Numbered from the stretch's first letter, positions 10,901 to 19,000 are shown. The stretch: DNA of 64,000 nucleotides from Ricordea florida (GCA_949710005.1 OX453278.1:4830936-4894935), one strand, 5' to 3'. Numbers and translations are program-made. The notes: a model not told the origin generated them from the sequence alone.

Positions 10901-11860
10901 CACGAAGCTCTGAAACAGTACTTGTCGTTGGGGTTGAAGTTAAGCAAAGTCCACAGAGGGATTAAGTTCGAGGATTCGGAATGGTTGAGGTCCTACATTG
11001 ATCTGAACAATAGCCTGAGAGCCAGGGCTGAGAATGATTTCGAAAAGGACTTCTTCAAGTTGATGAACAATTCAGTGTTTGGCAAGACCATGGAGAACAT
11101 TAGGAAGAGGGTGGACATCCAGTTGGTCACTGAGGAGAAGAAAGCGCGTAAGTTGATTGTGAAGGCAAACTTCCATCATAGGAACATCTTTTGTGAGGAT
11201 CTTACCGCCTTCCACATGAAGAGAACGAAATTGCTCTTTGATAAGCCCATTTACTTGGGGCTGTCCATTCTGGATCTTAGCAAGACAGTCATGTACGATT
11301 TCCATTACAGGTACATAAAGCCCAAGTATGGGGACAAGGCCAAGTTGCTGTTCACAGACACGGATTCTTTAGCTTACGTGATAGAGACCGAGGACTTTTA
11401 CAGGGACATCAGTCCAGATGTGAGGGCTAAATTTGACACCAGCAACTACCCCAGGGACCATCCATCCGGGATTGAGACCGGAGTGAACAAAAAGGTCGGA
11501 GGGATGTTCAAAGACGAGGCTGGCGGTGAACAGATCACGGAATTTGTGGGTCTGAGGGCTAAACTGTATGCTTTCAAGACGGATAAGGAGGAAGAAGTCA
11601 AGAAGTGTAAAGGAGTTAACAAGGCAGTGGTCAGCAAAAGCATAAGTTTCCAAGATTACAAGACTTGCCTTTTCAATGGCCAATCCCAGAGACGGAAGAT
11701 GAACACCATAAGGAGTCATAGCCATGACATCTATACTGAAACCATTAACAAGATAGCATTATCACGCGAGGACGATAAACGTGCGATAATGGAAGACGGG
11801 ATAAATACGTATGCACATGGTCACTTCAGGACGCTGGAAGGGGGTGATTCAGTGTCTTGA
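7982..11860 (+). CDS. Protein-primed DNA polymerase B with endonuclease VII-like module (element B)
   Basis: This intact 1292-residue polymerase should replicate the linear element from its protein-capped ends. The N terminus holds two SAP-like repeats (ENLTVKDLRSIAKRAG and a second around ILRTMAKRSG). A finger (CDNCLNSF ... H-x3-C) precedes the exonuclease DFE near residue 481. An HNH/endonuclease VII-like zinc module lies at about 580-611 (HCHICEGELG ... DHCHFTGRYRGAAH). Polymerase motifs A (YLDANGLYGYAM, about 889), B (LMNNSVFGKTM, about 1026) and C (FTDTDSLAY, about 1123) follow. The ATG at 7982 was chosen because it begins the MENxxVKxL block also found at element A's start; an upstream in-frame ATG at 7907 lies in the palindrome. 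The 3' end overlaps the integrase gene by 40 nt. Confidence 0.93.
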   Translation: MENLTVKDLRSIAKRAGVSVRGFRKAEMLTALSDIQPENLPVKILRTMAKRSGIRGYGSMRKEVLINAIGAPRVVEANVPVPGPVRPIRTRPARASYGRAVAAARREIVQTTEWIRSNVRDPNKRAITRRLRKAAAAVRREEPEFFVPERHETALRGFLRTYIVNGRTGYDPPSFLDKVRTPFYVLMLNLRKPFKLKCILSCGFARRNPQDNRVIERSQGHFHSLMETVTASTDTYALFDGIKAKLGELVQKYENEHSGWVFESVIDFRIHLNPFQPFSGTSYIKLPPKLAAKKAIVNVKNEDQECFKWAVTSAVFPREKDAGRLNREMRENSEKLDWSGIEFPVAALSTTQIDRFERQNPYGINILGYENAEPTLIRRSKKSGVTKINLLLISNEETNHYCWIKNMSRFVEYNKHHGTRFYCDNCLNSFNCQKSLDDHMEYCLNNESVKVQMPMGEDGSSKYITFKNHRRKMQVPFVIYADFECFTEKLDTCLPDDRDSFTNQYQKHKPSGFCYLIKCFDDSIFEPKLVMRTANLPEDDIPQMFQESLEEDVKKIYDQFKSERKLVMKNSDYRKHGKATHCHICEGELGNDKVVDHCHFTGRYRGAAHKKCNLEFSTPKFFPVIFHNLSGYDSHLFIKKMGVSEGKIDCIPLNDEKYISFTKEIMVEKFMKKDDDGKEKEVQIKRTIRFVDSFRFMASGLARLADNLPRESLANLSRYYEGTNFDLLARKGVFPYDWFDGFDKLQVSSLPPKDEFYSILYDTDISDDDYQHAGNVWETFGMRSFRDYHDLYLKTDVILLADVFENFRGVCMKNYGLDPAWHYTAPGLAWDATLKITKVELELLRDPDMLIMVENGIRGGISTISTRYGKANNRYMKTYNPRLPTKFITYLDANGLYGYAMTKALPTHGFEWMSDQELVDWRNHPCILEVDLEYPLELHDLHNDYPLAPERLDVDGVVKLVPNLRAKKKYILHHEALKQYLSLGLKLSKVHRGIKFEDSEWLRSYIDLNNSLRARAENDFEKDFFKLMNNSVFGKTMENIRKRVDIQLVTEEKKARKLIVKANFHHRNIFCEDLTAFHMKRTKLLFDKPIYLGLSILDLSKTVMYDFHYRYIKPKYGDKAKLLFTDTDSLAYVIETEDFYRDISPDVRAKFDTSNYPRDHPSGIETGVNKKVGGMFKDEAGGEQITEFVGLRAKLYAFKTDKEEEVKKCKGVNKAVVSKSISFQDYKTCLFNGQSQRRKMNTIRSHSHDIYTETINKIALSREDDKRAIMEDGINTYAHGHFRTLEGGDSVS

Positions 11861-12810
11861 GGTACAAATTGAAGCTCTTCGCGAACGAATCCCCGTTTTG
11901 GACCTCCACTCAAATAATACAAGACTGGTTGACCTGGTTCGATTATGGTTCGAGCCAAATCATAGACTTCAAGACTCCATATAGGATCAGTAGCCCTTCG
12001 TTTGTCCCCACCTTCATCTTCACCCGGGGCATAAAGATACCTGACTTGAACATCTGGAGGTAATCTCTTCTCATTCAACCCCACAGGTCGCTTGTAGTCT
12101 GGAGTTTTGGCGTCAATTGAGTCCATTTTCAAAGCTTCGTCAGGCTCTTTTCCAGTAATACGGGTGGTCTCACTGTTGAGGGTTTTCATGATGGCTGGCA
12201 ATCTATTCACCCAAACTGTGGATCGGGTATCACTAATCATCTCTTGGGCGTATTGATGGCTGAATAGCTTCTCACCGAGAGTCCTGTTGGCCCTCTCCAC
12301 AAAAGCTTGAGCTCTATGATTCCCAGCTTCACTACGCTGGATTGTGACTTGATGCTTTTTCATAAGAGTTGTTACATCACCCTTGAATTCTGTTCCCGGA
12401 TCCACCATTAATGTTTGTGGCCACTTCAACTTACGGGAATAAATCCGTTGAAAGGCATTGGCAACTTCACCACTCTCCTTTGAGGTCAATGGTTCGGCAT
12501 CCTTGTATCTTGACGCGATATCAATCACGACTAAGGCGTAGCGGTATGTTTTTCTTCTCACTGTATCGTGAGGAAGAAACAACAAGTCCGCCTGATGGAT
12601 CTGATTAGGCTTATTCACACTCCAATGTGGCCTGGGTATATACTTGGGGGCTGGGAGATAAATTTGCCACAAGGCTTGCTTTTCCAACCACGCTTTAGCG
12701 ACCTTTTCACTAACGTTGGCTGCTTTGGCCAATTTGGGTATGGCTGAGTATCCTTTCCAGTATCCATCAGTGGAGTAGTATAATCGATTTAAAACGTTAG
12801 AATCAGTCAT
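11821..12810 (-). CDS. Retroviral-like (rve) integrase (element B)
   Basis: This 329-residue homologue matches the integrases of elements A and C along the full length. Candidate catalytic residues are D75 (HQADLLFLP), D137 (VDPGTEF) and E172 (FVERAN). The C-terminal region contains RRATDPIWS and ends with a conserved GGPKRGFVREELQFVP block. It is transcribed opposite to its neighbours: divergent from the capsid gene, with 26 nt between start codons, and convergent with the polymerase. The frame is intact, so the element could be autonomous for integration. Confidence 0.92.
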   Translation of the reverse strand: MTDSNVLNRLYYSTDGYWKGYSAIPKLAKAANVSEKVAKAWLEKQALWQIYLPAPKYIPRPHWSVNKPNQIHQADLLFLPHDTVRRKTYRYALVVIDIASRYKDAEPLTSKESGEVANAFQRIYSRKLKWPQTLMVDPGTEFKGDVTTLMKKHQVTIQRSEAGNHRAQAFVERANRTLGEKLFSHQYAQEMISDTRSTVWVNRLPAIMKTLNSETTRITGKEPDEALKMDSIDAKTPDYKRPVGLNEKRLPPDVQVRYLYAPGEDEGGDKRRATDPIWSLEVYDLARTIIEPGQPVLYYLSGGPKRGFVREELQFVPQDTESPPSSVLK

Positions 12811-12836
12811 TTACAAACAGAACATAAGCATTTAAA

Positions 12837-14072
12837 ATGGCTTCTATACCAAGCATTCTTGATGTCAATCGCGTTCCAAGGACTCGCGAAGGGTTGAAGG
12901 CTATGACGTCATTAAATAGGGTCACACTAAACCCATCGTCAGCCGAACCTGGTGAGACGCTGTATATTGAAATACCAAGATTGAGTGAAAATCTTGTGAT
13001 TGTGCCCGGTAGCGTCTACATAACCTTTGACATGGTTGTGACTGGGCACAAAGACAACACTCTTGTCAATAATTTGGGAAGGAATCTGATTTCACAGTAT
13101 AAGGTTCTATTTGGTGGTGAAGTCGTCGAGGATCTTGGTAGATTTGATTTGTTTAAGACTTACCACGACTTGTTTTTGGCCACCGAAGACCGTGAGAATA
13201 GATTGAGACAGGGCATATCCAATGTCAACATAAGGAGGATTAGGGCCAATGCGGGGAACAAAGATACATCAAAAGCAAGGGACAATACTTTAGCTGTGAT
13301 TCACAACACTAGGTACGCCATTCCATTAGATCACACAATCCTCAAAGATCATGGCGTATTTTACCCAATAGGATTACCCCATCCACTTAGATTTGAATTG
13401 ACGTTGGCCAAAGTGTCTGATGTTGTGGTTTATTCAAACCGTGAAGCACCGCCTGATTACAAATTAATAAACATGGAGATGGAGTACCAGTGTATATCAA
13501 GCAATTCTTTGGCAAGTCAGGCTGTTGGGTCCTACACAAATGGGAAAGGGTTCACGTATGAAAAGGTTCTTCTTCACAAAACCTTCACAATCTCTGAGGC
13601 GAATGATTCTGTGATAAATCAGCATGTCAATGTGCCGAGGAGATCCATGACTGGTATACTATGTCTTTTCACCGCCCCTCATGCAGAAGGCCTCAGGGAC
13701 TCTGAGATGTTTGCAAACCCGAAGATCACGTCAGTCAAGATTGACATAGATGGAGTGCCCAACCAAGTTTATTTGAAAGGTATGATGGCGACTGATTTGT
13801 GGCAATCCATAATCAAGCGAGTTGGCCTTAGTGATTCAATCGATGAATCTGATTTCTACACAGATAAGTTCGCTTTGTGGATTGACCTGAGGACTTATCC
13901 AGACAACGACATCCATGGAAGTGGTTTGTACATTCACGCTACTCGTGATGGAGTGACTTTGGAAATTAAGAGAGAAAAGGTAGGCACTAGAGTTCTTACG
14001 TGTCACATGTTTGTTATTGCTGACGCTGTCATGAGCATTGTTAATGGTGGCCTAAAGGAGATTAGATATTAA
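12837..14072 (+). CDS. Major capsid protein, probable double jelly-roll type (element B)
   Basis: A 411-residue protein homologous to 659-1897 and 43040-44281. Shared blocks include LNRVTLNPSSAEPGETLYI, a middle region ending FGGEVVEDLGRFDLFKTYHDL, RRSMTGILCLF and DKFALWIDLRT. It is the first gene of a long co-directional block that runs to about 22.5 kb and contains mostly membrane and virion-like proteins. Capsid identity rests on length, family conservation and pairing with the packaging ATPase. A 12-nt palindrome lies just after the stop, which suggests the capsid transcript may end separately from the next genes. Confidence 0.77.
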   Translation: MASIPSILDVNRVPRTREGLKAMTSLNRVTLNPSSAEPGETLYIEIPRLSENLVIVPGSVYITFDMVVTGHKDNTLVNNLGRNLISQYKVLFGGEVVEDLGRFDLFKTYHDLFLATEDRENRLRQGISNVNIRRIRANAGNKDTSKARDNTLAVIHNTRYAIPLDHTILKDHGVFYPIGLPHPLRFELTLAKVSDVVVYSNREAPPDYKLINMEMEYQCISSNSLASQAVGSYTNGKGFTYEKVLLHKTFTISEANDSVINQHVNVPRRSMTGILCLFTAPHAEGLRDSEMFANPKITSVKIDIDGVPNQVYLKGMMATDLWQSIIKRVGLSDSIDESDFYTDKFALWIDLRTYPDNDIHGSGLYIHATRDGVTLEIKREKVGTRVLTCHMFVIADAVMSIVNGGLKEIRY

Positions 14073-14083
14073 GCCGCTGTATG

Positions 14084-14114
14084 GTTTTCTTCTCAAAGTG
14101 TCATGAGAAGAAAC
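14084..14114. terminator. Palindrome after the capsid gene
   Basis: GTTTTCTTCTCA (14084-14095) pairs with TGAGAAGAAAC (14104-14114), one base unpaired, only 12 nt after the capsid stop codon. A TCTAAAG promoter-like motif for the next gene follows immediately at 14119. This gives a compact stop-hairpin-promoter-start arrangement. Confidence 0.55.
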
Positions 14115-14118
14115 ATCA

Positions 14119-14132
14119 GTCTAAAGGGATTC
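14119..14132 (+). promoter_or_regulatory. Late-type motif before the ATPase gene
   Basis: GTCTAAAGGGATTC lies 16 nt before the ATG at 14148. It matches the motif seen before most structural genes of element C (ATCTAAAGAT) and other genes of B. Confidence 0.45.
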
Positions 14133-14147
14133 ATGTAATGAGTAACG

Positions 14148-14783
14148 ATGAACGAACTCAGAGATTTGATTCCATTCAATTGCATCATCACTGGTCCCAC
14201 GAATTGCGGAAAGACCCAATACATAGTGGAACAGCTTCGAGGGCACTATAGGCAAGTGTTTGATTATATTGTGTTGATTTGCCCAACATATGCCCACAAC
14301 AAGACGTATAGAGGTTTTGCCAAAGGGGACAAACGATTCTTTGTACTGTCGCCAGATGCCAGTGACCATGACGAAATCAACAATTTGTTGATGGACTGTG
14401 AATCGTTCTTCTCGGGTACCAATACGCTCCTAATATTGGACGACTGTGCCGTTTCCAAGGATCTGAAGAATAGGTCCAACAAATTCATCGGTTTGGCCTT
14501 CTCTGGGAGACATGTAGGGATATCAGTGTGGGTTCTCACTCAGCAACTGACATCTATAGCCAAACCATTCCGTGAAAATGTAGCTTGTGTGGTCTCATTC
14601 CACAATCCGTCACAAACGGCGATGAAGATGCTTTTCGAGGAGTATGGCGGGGACCTGGATGCTGAAACGTGGAAGAAACTCAAGAAGCATCTTATGAATG
14701 AAAAGTATGCCAGGCTATGCTTCTCCCTCAGACATCCATTCCAAAACTATTTAGAAATACCGGCTCTAACGGCACAACCATGA
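14148..14783 (+). CDS. A32/FtsK-like genome packaging ATPase (element B)
   Basis: A 211-residue P-loop ATPase. Walker A is GPTNCGKT near residue 16, Walker B is LLILDDC near residue 94, and the SGRHVGISVWVLTQQL block follows. It aligns end to end with the ATPases of A and C. Its stop codon overlaps the start of the next gene in an ATGA junction (14780-14783). By family, it should drive DNA packaging into a capsid built from the neighbouring gene's product. Confidence 0.9.
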   Translation: MNELRDLIPFNCIITGPTNCGKTQYIVEQLRGHYRQVFDYIVLICPTYAHNKTYRGFAKGDKRFFVLSPDASDHDEINNLLMDCESFFSGTNTLLILDDCAVSKDLKNRSNKFIGLAFSGRHVGISVWVLTQQLTSIAKPFRENVACVVSFHNPSQTAMKMLFEEYGGDLDAETWKKLKKHLMNEKYARLCFSLRHPFQNYLEIPALTAQP

Positions 14784-15328
14784 CAACGCCTGAAGAAATC
14801 ATGAATGGTCAAACTGCAGTGGTGGAACAATCACCGCCAACCATGAACGTCGATGATGTGAAAGCCAAAAGAGAAGAGCTGGCAATACTAGCTTCTCTAG
14901 GCTCTAGCAAGGAGTATCTTGGCACTCAGATGGCTCTAGGTGACGTCCACAGATTGTCGGATAGGGACGTAGAGAAGTACTACAAGAGGTACAAGATGGT
15001 GTCTGGTAAGAATGTGGCTGAAGGACTATTTGATCCTCCTTTACATCTATTGGCCAGACTAGTCAACTGGTCTCTTAGTAGTTACGGTGGAATAGATGAT
15101 CCAGATGCTTTGGTAAAGGATTGGAAGAACAACCAGTTGATCAAGCAGGCGCTGTCAGAATATTCTGGTTCAATAGTGGTACATGGTGGTGCGATTGTTA
15201 CGTTATTGATAATAGCCATTACCGCTCTCAAGCATTTCAAACTAAAAGAGCCTAGTCCCCCAGCTACATTGTACGACATGGCTAATACGGATGAAGATTG
15301 GGGTGAGGGCGTTGACACTGTTCGGTGA
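14780..15328 (+). CDS. Conserved single-TM protein, unknown function (element B)
   Basis: A 182-residue protein. The ATG at 14780 overlaps the ATPase stop, and the resulting MTTPEE start matches the MTKPED start of the element C homologue (41813-42367). The conserved core includes LAILASLGSSKEYLG, LGDV and RDVEKYYKRY. One hydrophobic segment occurs near residues 130-150 (VVHGGAIVTLLIIAITAL). Both homologues end with EGVDTV plus one residue, so the C-terminal tail is probably functional. Position between the packaging ATPase and other membrane proteins suggests a virion or assembly role, but I recognise no family. Confidence 0.7.
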   Translation: MTTPEEIMNGQTAVVEQSPPTMNVDDVKAKREELAILASLGSSKEYLGTQMALGDVHRLSDRDVEKYYKRYKMVSGKNVAEGLFDPPLHLLARLVNWSLSSYGGIDDPDALVKDWKNNQLIKQALSEYSGSIVVHGGAIVTLLIIAITALKHFKLKEPSPPATLYDMANTDEDWGEGVDTVR

Positions 15329-15343
15329 AAAAATTGAAATTGG
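15328..15343 (+). promoter_or_regulatory. Early-type promoter motif AAAAAATTGAAATTGG
   Basis: This contains the 15-mer AAAAATTGAAATTGG, identical to copies at 22066-22080 (+) and 24956-24970 (-). It begins at the stop codon of the previous gene and ends 47 nt before the ATG at 15391. The AAAATTGA core equals the published Mimivirus early promoter; that part is established knowledge and the link here is inference. Confidence 0.6.
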
Positions 15344-15390
15344 AGGTGTAAGGGGTCGGTGTGAAGGCATACTCGAAAGAGATCGAAAAC

Positions 15391-16266
15391 ATGTCTCAGA
15401 GAACAAACTCAACTTCCTCAACTGGCTCAATGACGTCATGTTTTGTACCACTTGACAAGACCGACTTTGATTGGGATTCCATAGTCGTGGATGAGCCCAA
15501 GAAGAGTGGAAGGTACAACTGTGCCTTTTCCAAAGTCTTTGTGATGGATGGTGGTGAAAAGAAGAGCGTGTCTTTTGAAGTGGAAAAACAGGACATATGG
15601 GGCTTGTCATGGTCTTACAAAGACATGAACAAAAAGGATTCCGCCAACATCAATGGGATTCAAGTGAAGTATCCATTGACGTCATTTGAGACCAGGAATG
15701 CTCCAACTCTTTCGGAACAGGAAACCCAAAATAGGATTGACAAGATTGTAGAAATCGTTGGGTCCAGTCTTCAAAGATTCTACAAGAACAAAGACACCCG
15801 AAAGGAGCTGCCCAGTATCAGTGATGCTAAAAAGGCATTGTTGAAAACCGACCCAAGTGATTTGGTGAAAATGCCTTACTCGTTTCCAAAAAACAAGGAC
15901 ACCAAAGATCTTGACACCTCGAGGCCATTGGAGATGTACTTGAATTTCAAGACGAGTGGTGTTGGTATCGACAAAATAAGGTGTCATACTGTTTTCAAGG
16001 GTCGCAAAAGGCATGAGACCTTCAGAAATTACTTGTATGATCCTGAAAACAGCACCAGAGCATGCTCTCATATGGCGTTGAGATGGGAGTCTGTGTATTA
16101 TGGAGCGCATGGTACAAACGATGCTATCGCTTCTGCCAAATTAGTGGTTCAACACATTAAGTTGAGTAAGCCAATGGTTGAATTCGAACCGGTGGCAGAT
16201 GAAGAGGCGGTGCTTGGTGGTGATTCGGAATATGAAGAAGACTCAGACGAAGAAGAATCAGACTAA
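15391..16266 (+). CDS. Probable DNA-binding/early protein with acidic tail (element B only)
   Basis: A 291-residue soluble protein with no homologue in element C. The ATG at 15391 is preferred; a GTG at 15361 would add ten residues and lies close to the promoter motif. The body is rich in charged and aromatic residues, for example KQDIWGLSWSYKDMNKKD. The last 25 residues are very acidic, ending in a run of D, E and S. An acidic C-terminal tail after an aromatic-rich core is typical of single-stranded DNA-binding proteins, and the gene has the early-type promoter shared with polymerase. That makes an SSB-like role plausible but unproven. A 7-bp palindrome follows the stop. Confidence 0.6.
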   Translation: MSQRTNSTSSTGSMTSCFVPLDKTDFDWDSIVVDEPKKSGRYNCAFSKVFVMDGGEKKSVSFEVEKQDIWGLSWSYKDMNKKDSANINGIQVKYPLTSFETRNAPTLSEQETQNRIDKIVEIVGSSLQRFYKNKDTRKELPSISDAKKALLKTDPSDLVKMPYSFPKNKDTKDLDTSRPLEMYLNFKTSGVGIDKIRCHTVFKGRKRHETFRNYLYDPENSTRACSHMALRWESVYYGAHGTNDAIASAKLVVQHIKLSKPMVEFEPVADEEAVLGGDSEYEEDSDEEESD

Positions 16267-16298
16267 GATTAATAGTGGTTGGGTGGGATCTGACAGTT

Positions 16299-16321
16299 TC
16301 CTAGTATACAACTTACTAGGA
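16299..16321. terminator. Palindrome after the acidic-tail gene
   Basis: TCCTAGT (16299-16305) and ACTAGGA (16315-16321) form a 7-bp stem 32 nt after the stop at 16266. A GACTTAAAAATAAG motif for the next gene follows at 16322. Confidence 0.45.
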
Positions 16322-16335
16322 GACTTAAAAATAAG
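16322..16335 (+). promoter_or_regulatory. Late-type motif before 16354 gene
   Basis: GACTTAAAAATAAG ends 18 nt before the ATG at 16354, with the TTAAAA core shared by other structural genes. Confidence 0.35.
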
Positions 16336-16353
16336 AATAAGTTAACTCACAAC

Positions 16354-16746
16354 ATGTCTGAAGAAACAAGTCAGGTTGAGCAAATCACTAGAGAGCCTTC
16401 TGTCAAAACCAAGGTCAAAGACCCCAAGAGAGTTCAGGCTGGTAAAACGTTATCGGAAAAGAACAAGAGGGCCAGAGAGGCTTTGAAACGTGAAGAGGAA
16501 AGGGAGAAGAAAGAGAGTGAAAAGGAAGAGAATAAGGGTAGCTCTGGTGGTGGGAGAGGTGGTTGGATGACGTCCCAAACTATCTTTTTAGCCATAGGTG
16601 CAATTGGCCTCACCGCCTATGGACTGTGGAACAACTATCGAGACAGGATACCTGACTTGCATTTTCCATCGAAACCCAAAGTCACAGAAAGTCAGCCCGT
16701 GGCCAGCAAAGCAAAGGAAACTGATTTAAAAGATGACGTGTTATGA
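16354..16746 (+). CDS. Conserved basic single-TM protein (element B)
   Basis: A 130-residue protein with a highly charged N-terminal half: KDPKRVQAGKTLSEKNKRAR, then a run of K and E. This is followed by one hydrophobic segment (TIFLAIGAIGLTAYGLW, about residues 75-92). The element C homologue is 41347-41775, which shares the DPK-V-AGK-L-NK-AKEAL block. The charged region is probably helical or coiled. It is followed closely by another small membrane protein, so the two are likely co-transcribed. A membrane-anchored virion component is possible; no family is recognised. Confidence 0.68.
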   Translation: MSEETSQVEQITREPSVKTKVKDPKRVQAGKTLSEKNKRAREALKREEEREKKESEKEENKGSSGGGRGGWMTSQTIFLAIGAIGLTAYGLWNNYRDRIPDLHFPSKPKVTESQPVASKAKETDLKDDVL

Positions 16747-16752
16747 TCCAAA

Positions 16753-16974
16753 ATGACGGAGAATAAGCTCGTGAAGACAGTTACTGGCTCTGCAGTGCTC
16801 GTTGGATTGTCAGCTGGGATGGGCTGGCTTGGCAAAAAGGCTCTTCGGGAGTCGTTCATCGGTGACCCATCGACCAGTATCATGAACTATGCCAAATGGG
16901 TAGGTGTGCTGACTATAGCCATGTATGTCAAAACCTATTTAGAGGATCAGAAGATACTACCCACAAGTGATTGA
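16753..16974 (+). CDS. Small conserved membrane protein (element B)
   Basis: A 73-residue protein nearly identical in layout to the 72-residue element C protein at 41080-41298. Shared features are an ENKLVKTVT start, a VLVGLSAGMGWLGKKALRESF-like glycine-rich segment, a DPS-S--NYAKWV block, a second hydrophobic stretch, and the KTYLEDQKILP end. Two short hydrophobic stretches suggest a hairpin membrane protein. Strong conservation of such a small protein between divergent elements argues for a real virion or entry function, which cannot be specified. Confidence 0.72.
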   Translation: MTENKLVKTVTGSAVLVGLSAGMGWLGKKALRESFIGDPSTSIMNYAKWVGVLTIAMYVKTYLEDQKILPTSD

Positions 16975-16976
16975 AC

Positions 16977-17363
16977 ATGCCTTTGAGTTTCACTGAAGCA
17001 ATTAAAGATGCTCAAACTGATTACATCATTGATCTTATGAGACACATAAGACAATCATACGTTAATGCTTTACATGAAGCTGAGTATCTCTCTACTGCGA
17101 GAAATTCAGAGGTTGAAATCGACCCCATGCCTAGTAACAGAGAGCTTATCGAATGGTATTTCAAACTTGGAAATAGACAATTTCATCGTGCCAAGGAGCC
17201 TAGTATGGTAAGCTATCTTTTGAGAGATATGGATAAGGAACTTGATGAGACCGGCAAAAAGTCAGAACAACCACGACTAAGCCCACACCCACTGGTGTCA
17301 TTTACGCTTGGAGTGTTGACAGCGACCGCATTATACACAGGCTCGAAATTGTTTAAGAAGTAG
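16977..17363 (+). CDS. Hypothetical protein with C-terminal TM segment (element B only)
   Basis: A 128-residue protein starting at the ATG at 16977, just after the previous stop at 16974. The first 100 residues are polar and helical in character (TEAIKDAQTDYIIDLMRHIR). The C terminus has one hydrophobic segment (LVSFTLGVLTATALYTG) before a KLFKK tail. Element C has no counterpart between the matching neighbours (41298 and 41078), so this is an accessory gene of B. Function unknown. Confidence 0.6.
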   Translation: MPLSFTEAIKDAQTDYIIDLMRHIRQSYVNALHEAEYLSTARNSEVEIDPMPSNRELIEWYFKLGNRQFHRAKEPSMVSYLLRDMDKELDETGKKSEQPRLSPHPLVSFTLGVLTATALYTGSKLFKK

Positions 17364-17379
17364 GACAACAAATGGATAA

Positions 17380-17784
17380 ATGGCGACTATAGCAATCATG
17401 CTTGGAGGGGCAGTCCTCAACGCAACGGCCTTCATTGGTGGAAACTATTTAGCAAAAGTCATTAGCGGCTCGTCTTCGGCCGATCTCCAACTTGAAAGGG
17501 AAAGGCATGACAAAGCCATGGAGAAGTACCAGAAAGACTATGCTGCTTATCAAGAGAGACGAATGGCTTATATTGACTTTGAGAACCGTAGGAAGGGTGA
17601 TGAGAATCAAGCCTCTGAGAACATATCAAAGACGGATGAAGCGCTAAGATTGTACAACCAAATGGGCAATCCCCCCAAATTCTCAGACTATTACCGACCC
17701 AATTCAGATCAAAAGACTGGAGAAATGGTTTATGTTTCTGGTGGGATGTTAGCCTTGGGATACATTGCCAGCAAGTGGATATGA
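17380..17784 (+). CDS. Conserved small protein with two TM ends (element B)
   Basis: A 134-residue protein, homologous to 40686-41078 of element C. The N terminus is hydrophobic (ATIAIMLGGAVLNATAFIGGNYLA). The middle is a charged helical region (HDKAMEKYQKDYAAYQERR). The C terminus carries KFSDYY-P-DQKTGEMVYV followed by a hydrophobic GGMLALGYIASK end. Both ends and the DQKTGEMVYV block are strongly conserved. The layout suggests a membrane-associated virion protein. The stop overlaps the start of the next gene. Confidence 0.7.
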   Translation: MATIAIMLGGAVLNATAFIGGNYLAKVISGSSSADLQLERERHDKAMEKYQKDYAAYQERRMAYIDFENRRKGDENQASENISKTDEALRLYNQMGNPPKFSDYYRPNSDQKTGEMVYVSGGMLALGYIASKWI

Positions 17785-18020
17785 TGACTCCCCATGAGTA
17801 TGTCAAGTTGGTGGGGACCAGAGCTGAACAATTGCAGATGGGCAGTAAACCAGTGATAGACTGGCCATTTGATTTCAACCCTATAGCCATTGCCAAGAGT
17901 GAACTCAAACAGCGCGTTTTGCCCCTTGCTATAATTAGAAAGATCCCGGACTGCAATTCAAAGACTGGTTTCCGCGACGAGATATGGGACCTAAACGACA
18001 TGCATATACGAGACTTTTGA
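17781..18020 (+). CDS. Small hypothetical protein (element B only)
   Basis: A 79-residue protein. The ATG at 17781 overlaps the preceding TGA (ATGA junction), implying translational coupling or at least co-transcription. It is mixed in charge without a membrane segment, and no family is recognised. No homologue lies at the matching place in element C. A late-type motif for the following gene begins right after its stop. Confidence 0.5.
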   Translation: MMTPHEYVKLVGTRAEQLQMGSKPVIDWPFDFNPIAIAKSELKQRVLPLAIIRKIPDCNSKTGFRDEIWDLNDMHIRDF

Positions 18021-18023
18021 AAT

Positions 18024-18039
18024 CAGTTTAGAAGTTTCC
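18024..18039 (+). promoter_or_regulatory. Late-type motif before 18056 gene
   Basis: CAGTTTAGAAGTTTCC ends 16 nt before the ATG at 18056. It resembles the GTCTAAAGATTTC motif found before the element C homologue (40560-40569 on the minus strand). Confidence 0.4.
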
Positions 18040-18055
18040 ATATTCAACTTCAAAT

Positions 18056-19000
18056 ATGGCAACTGCTTATGATGATCCTGATTTGGATCCGACTACACTA
18101 AATGAGGCAGGTGATGGTGGTGATGGGGATGATACACTTTACTTGAGCCCAATCACAAAGACATCCACCACTCGTCCAATTGAACCTGATTATGAAGAGG
18201 AAGAAACCTCGTTCGGTGGTGTTGATGAAACTCGGCCCTTACTGATAGAAGAGATGGAAATTGAACAAGATGAAGCCTGGGCTAAGATTAGATCAAGATT
18301 CCCCAAAGTTGATACTTCGAAGTTTACAGCCAAACTGAATGAATTCAAACAAGTAGTCGTCAAATTGCTTAGGAAAGGATCAAAACCTTATGTGTTATTC
18401 AAAGGTGATGATGAATTGAATGATGGATTGCCAGACACCATCAAAAACAATCTAGGCCCAAGAGCAGAAGAAGTTGTGGAAGCCAATGATGGTGTGATCG
18501 CTGAGAAAAAGGGATTGCTCACCAAAATGAAGGAGACGCTAAGATTCCAAAGGGATAAACCGCTGAAGACCCCAGAAGAAGAAAGTAACATAGAGACTCT
18601 GGAGAGGGAAATCGGTGAGCAGGAGGAGGAGATAGCCAATTTGGAGGGTGAGAATGAGAGAATCCAGGAACGAATGTCATTGCGGGATCGTGTAAAGGCC
18701 ATCTTCAAGAAATACGGATTCACAGTCTTTGCTGTCATGAGTGCCGTTGGAGTGGTCATTGGTGTCATAGTCTCCAACCTCTCCAAAGGGCTCTCAAGAT
18801 TGGGCAAGGGTGTTGGTGATGGGCTAAAAAACCTTGGGAAGAAACTTGGCGAATTGCTGCCTGGGATGGTGGGCGCTATTGTAAGCTTTCTGTTCAAGAC
18901 TGCTGGGGAGGTCGTCTCATTCCTGGGGAAACATGCCTGGCTGTTAATAATGGCGGTTGTGCTTTACTTCATAGAAGAGTTAAAAAGGAAACGTACATGA
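18056..19000 (+). CDS. Conserved coiled-coil/TM virion-like protein (element B)
   Basis: A 314-residue protein homologous to 39535-40536 of element C. The layout is an acidic, disordered N terminus; a DEAWAKIRSRFPK block near residue 72; a long glutamate-rich coiled coil ending RIQERMSLRDR; and a glycine-rich amphipathic region (GVVIGVIVSNLSKGLSRLG). A C-terminal membrane segment is followed by a basic tail. The C-terminal 110 residues are much more conserved than the rest. The mix of amphipathic and membrane-active segments is reminiscent of membrane-lytic minor virion proteins, but this is only a structural analogy. Confidence 0.7.
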   Translation: MATAYDDPDLDPTTLNEAGDGGDGDDTLYLSPITKTSTTRPIEPDYEEEETSFGGVDETRPLLIEEMEIEQDEAWAKIRSRFPKVDTSKFTAKLNEFKQVVVKLLRKGSKPYVLFKGDDELNDGLPDTIKNNLGPRAEEVVEANDGVIAEKKGLLTKMKETLRFQRDKPLKTPEEESNIETLEREIGEQEEEIANLEGENERIQERMSLRDRVKAIFKKYGFTVFAVMSAVGVVIGVIVSNLSKGLSRLGKGVGDGLKNLGKKLGELLPGMVGAIVSFLFKTAGEVVSFLGKHAWLLIMAVVLYFIEELKRKRT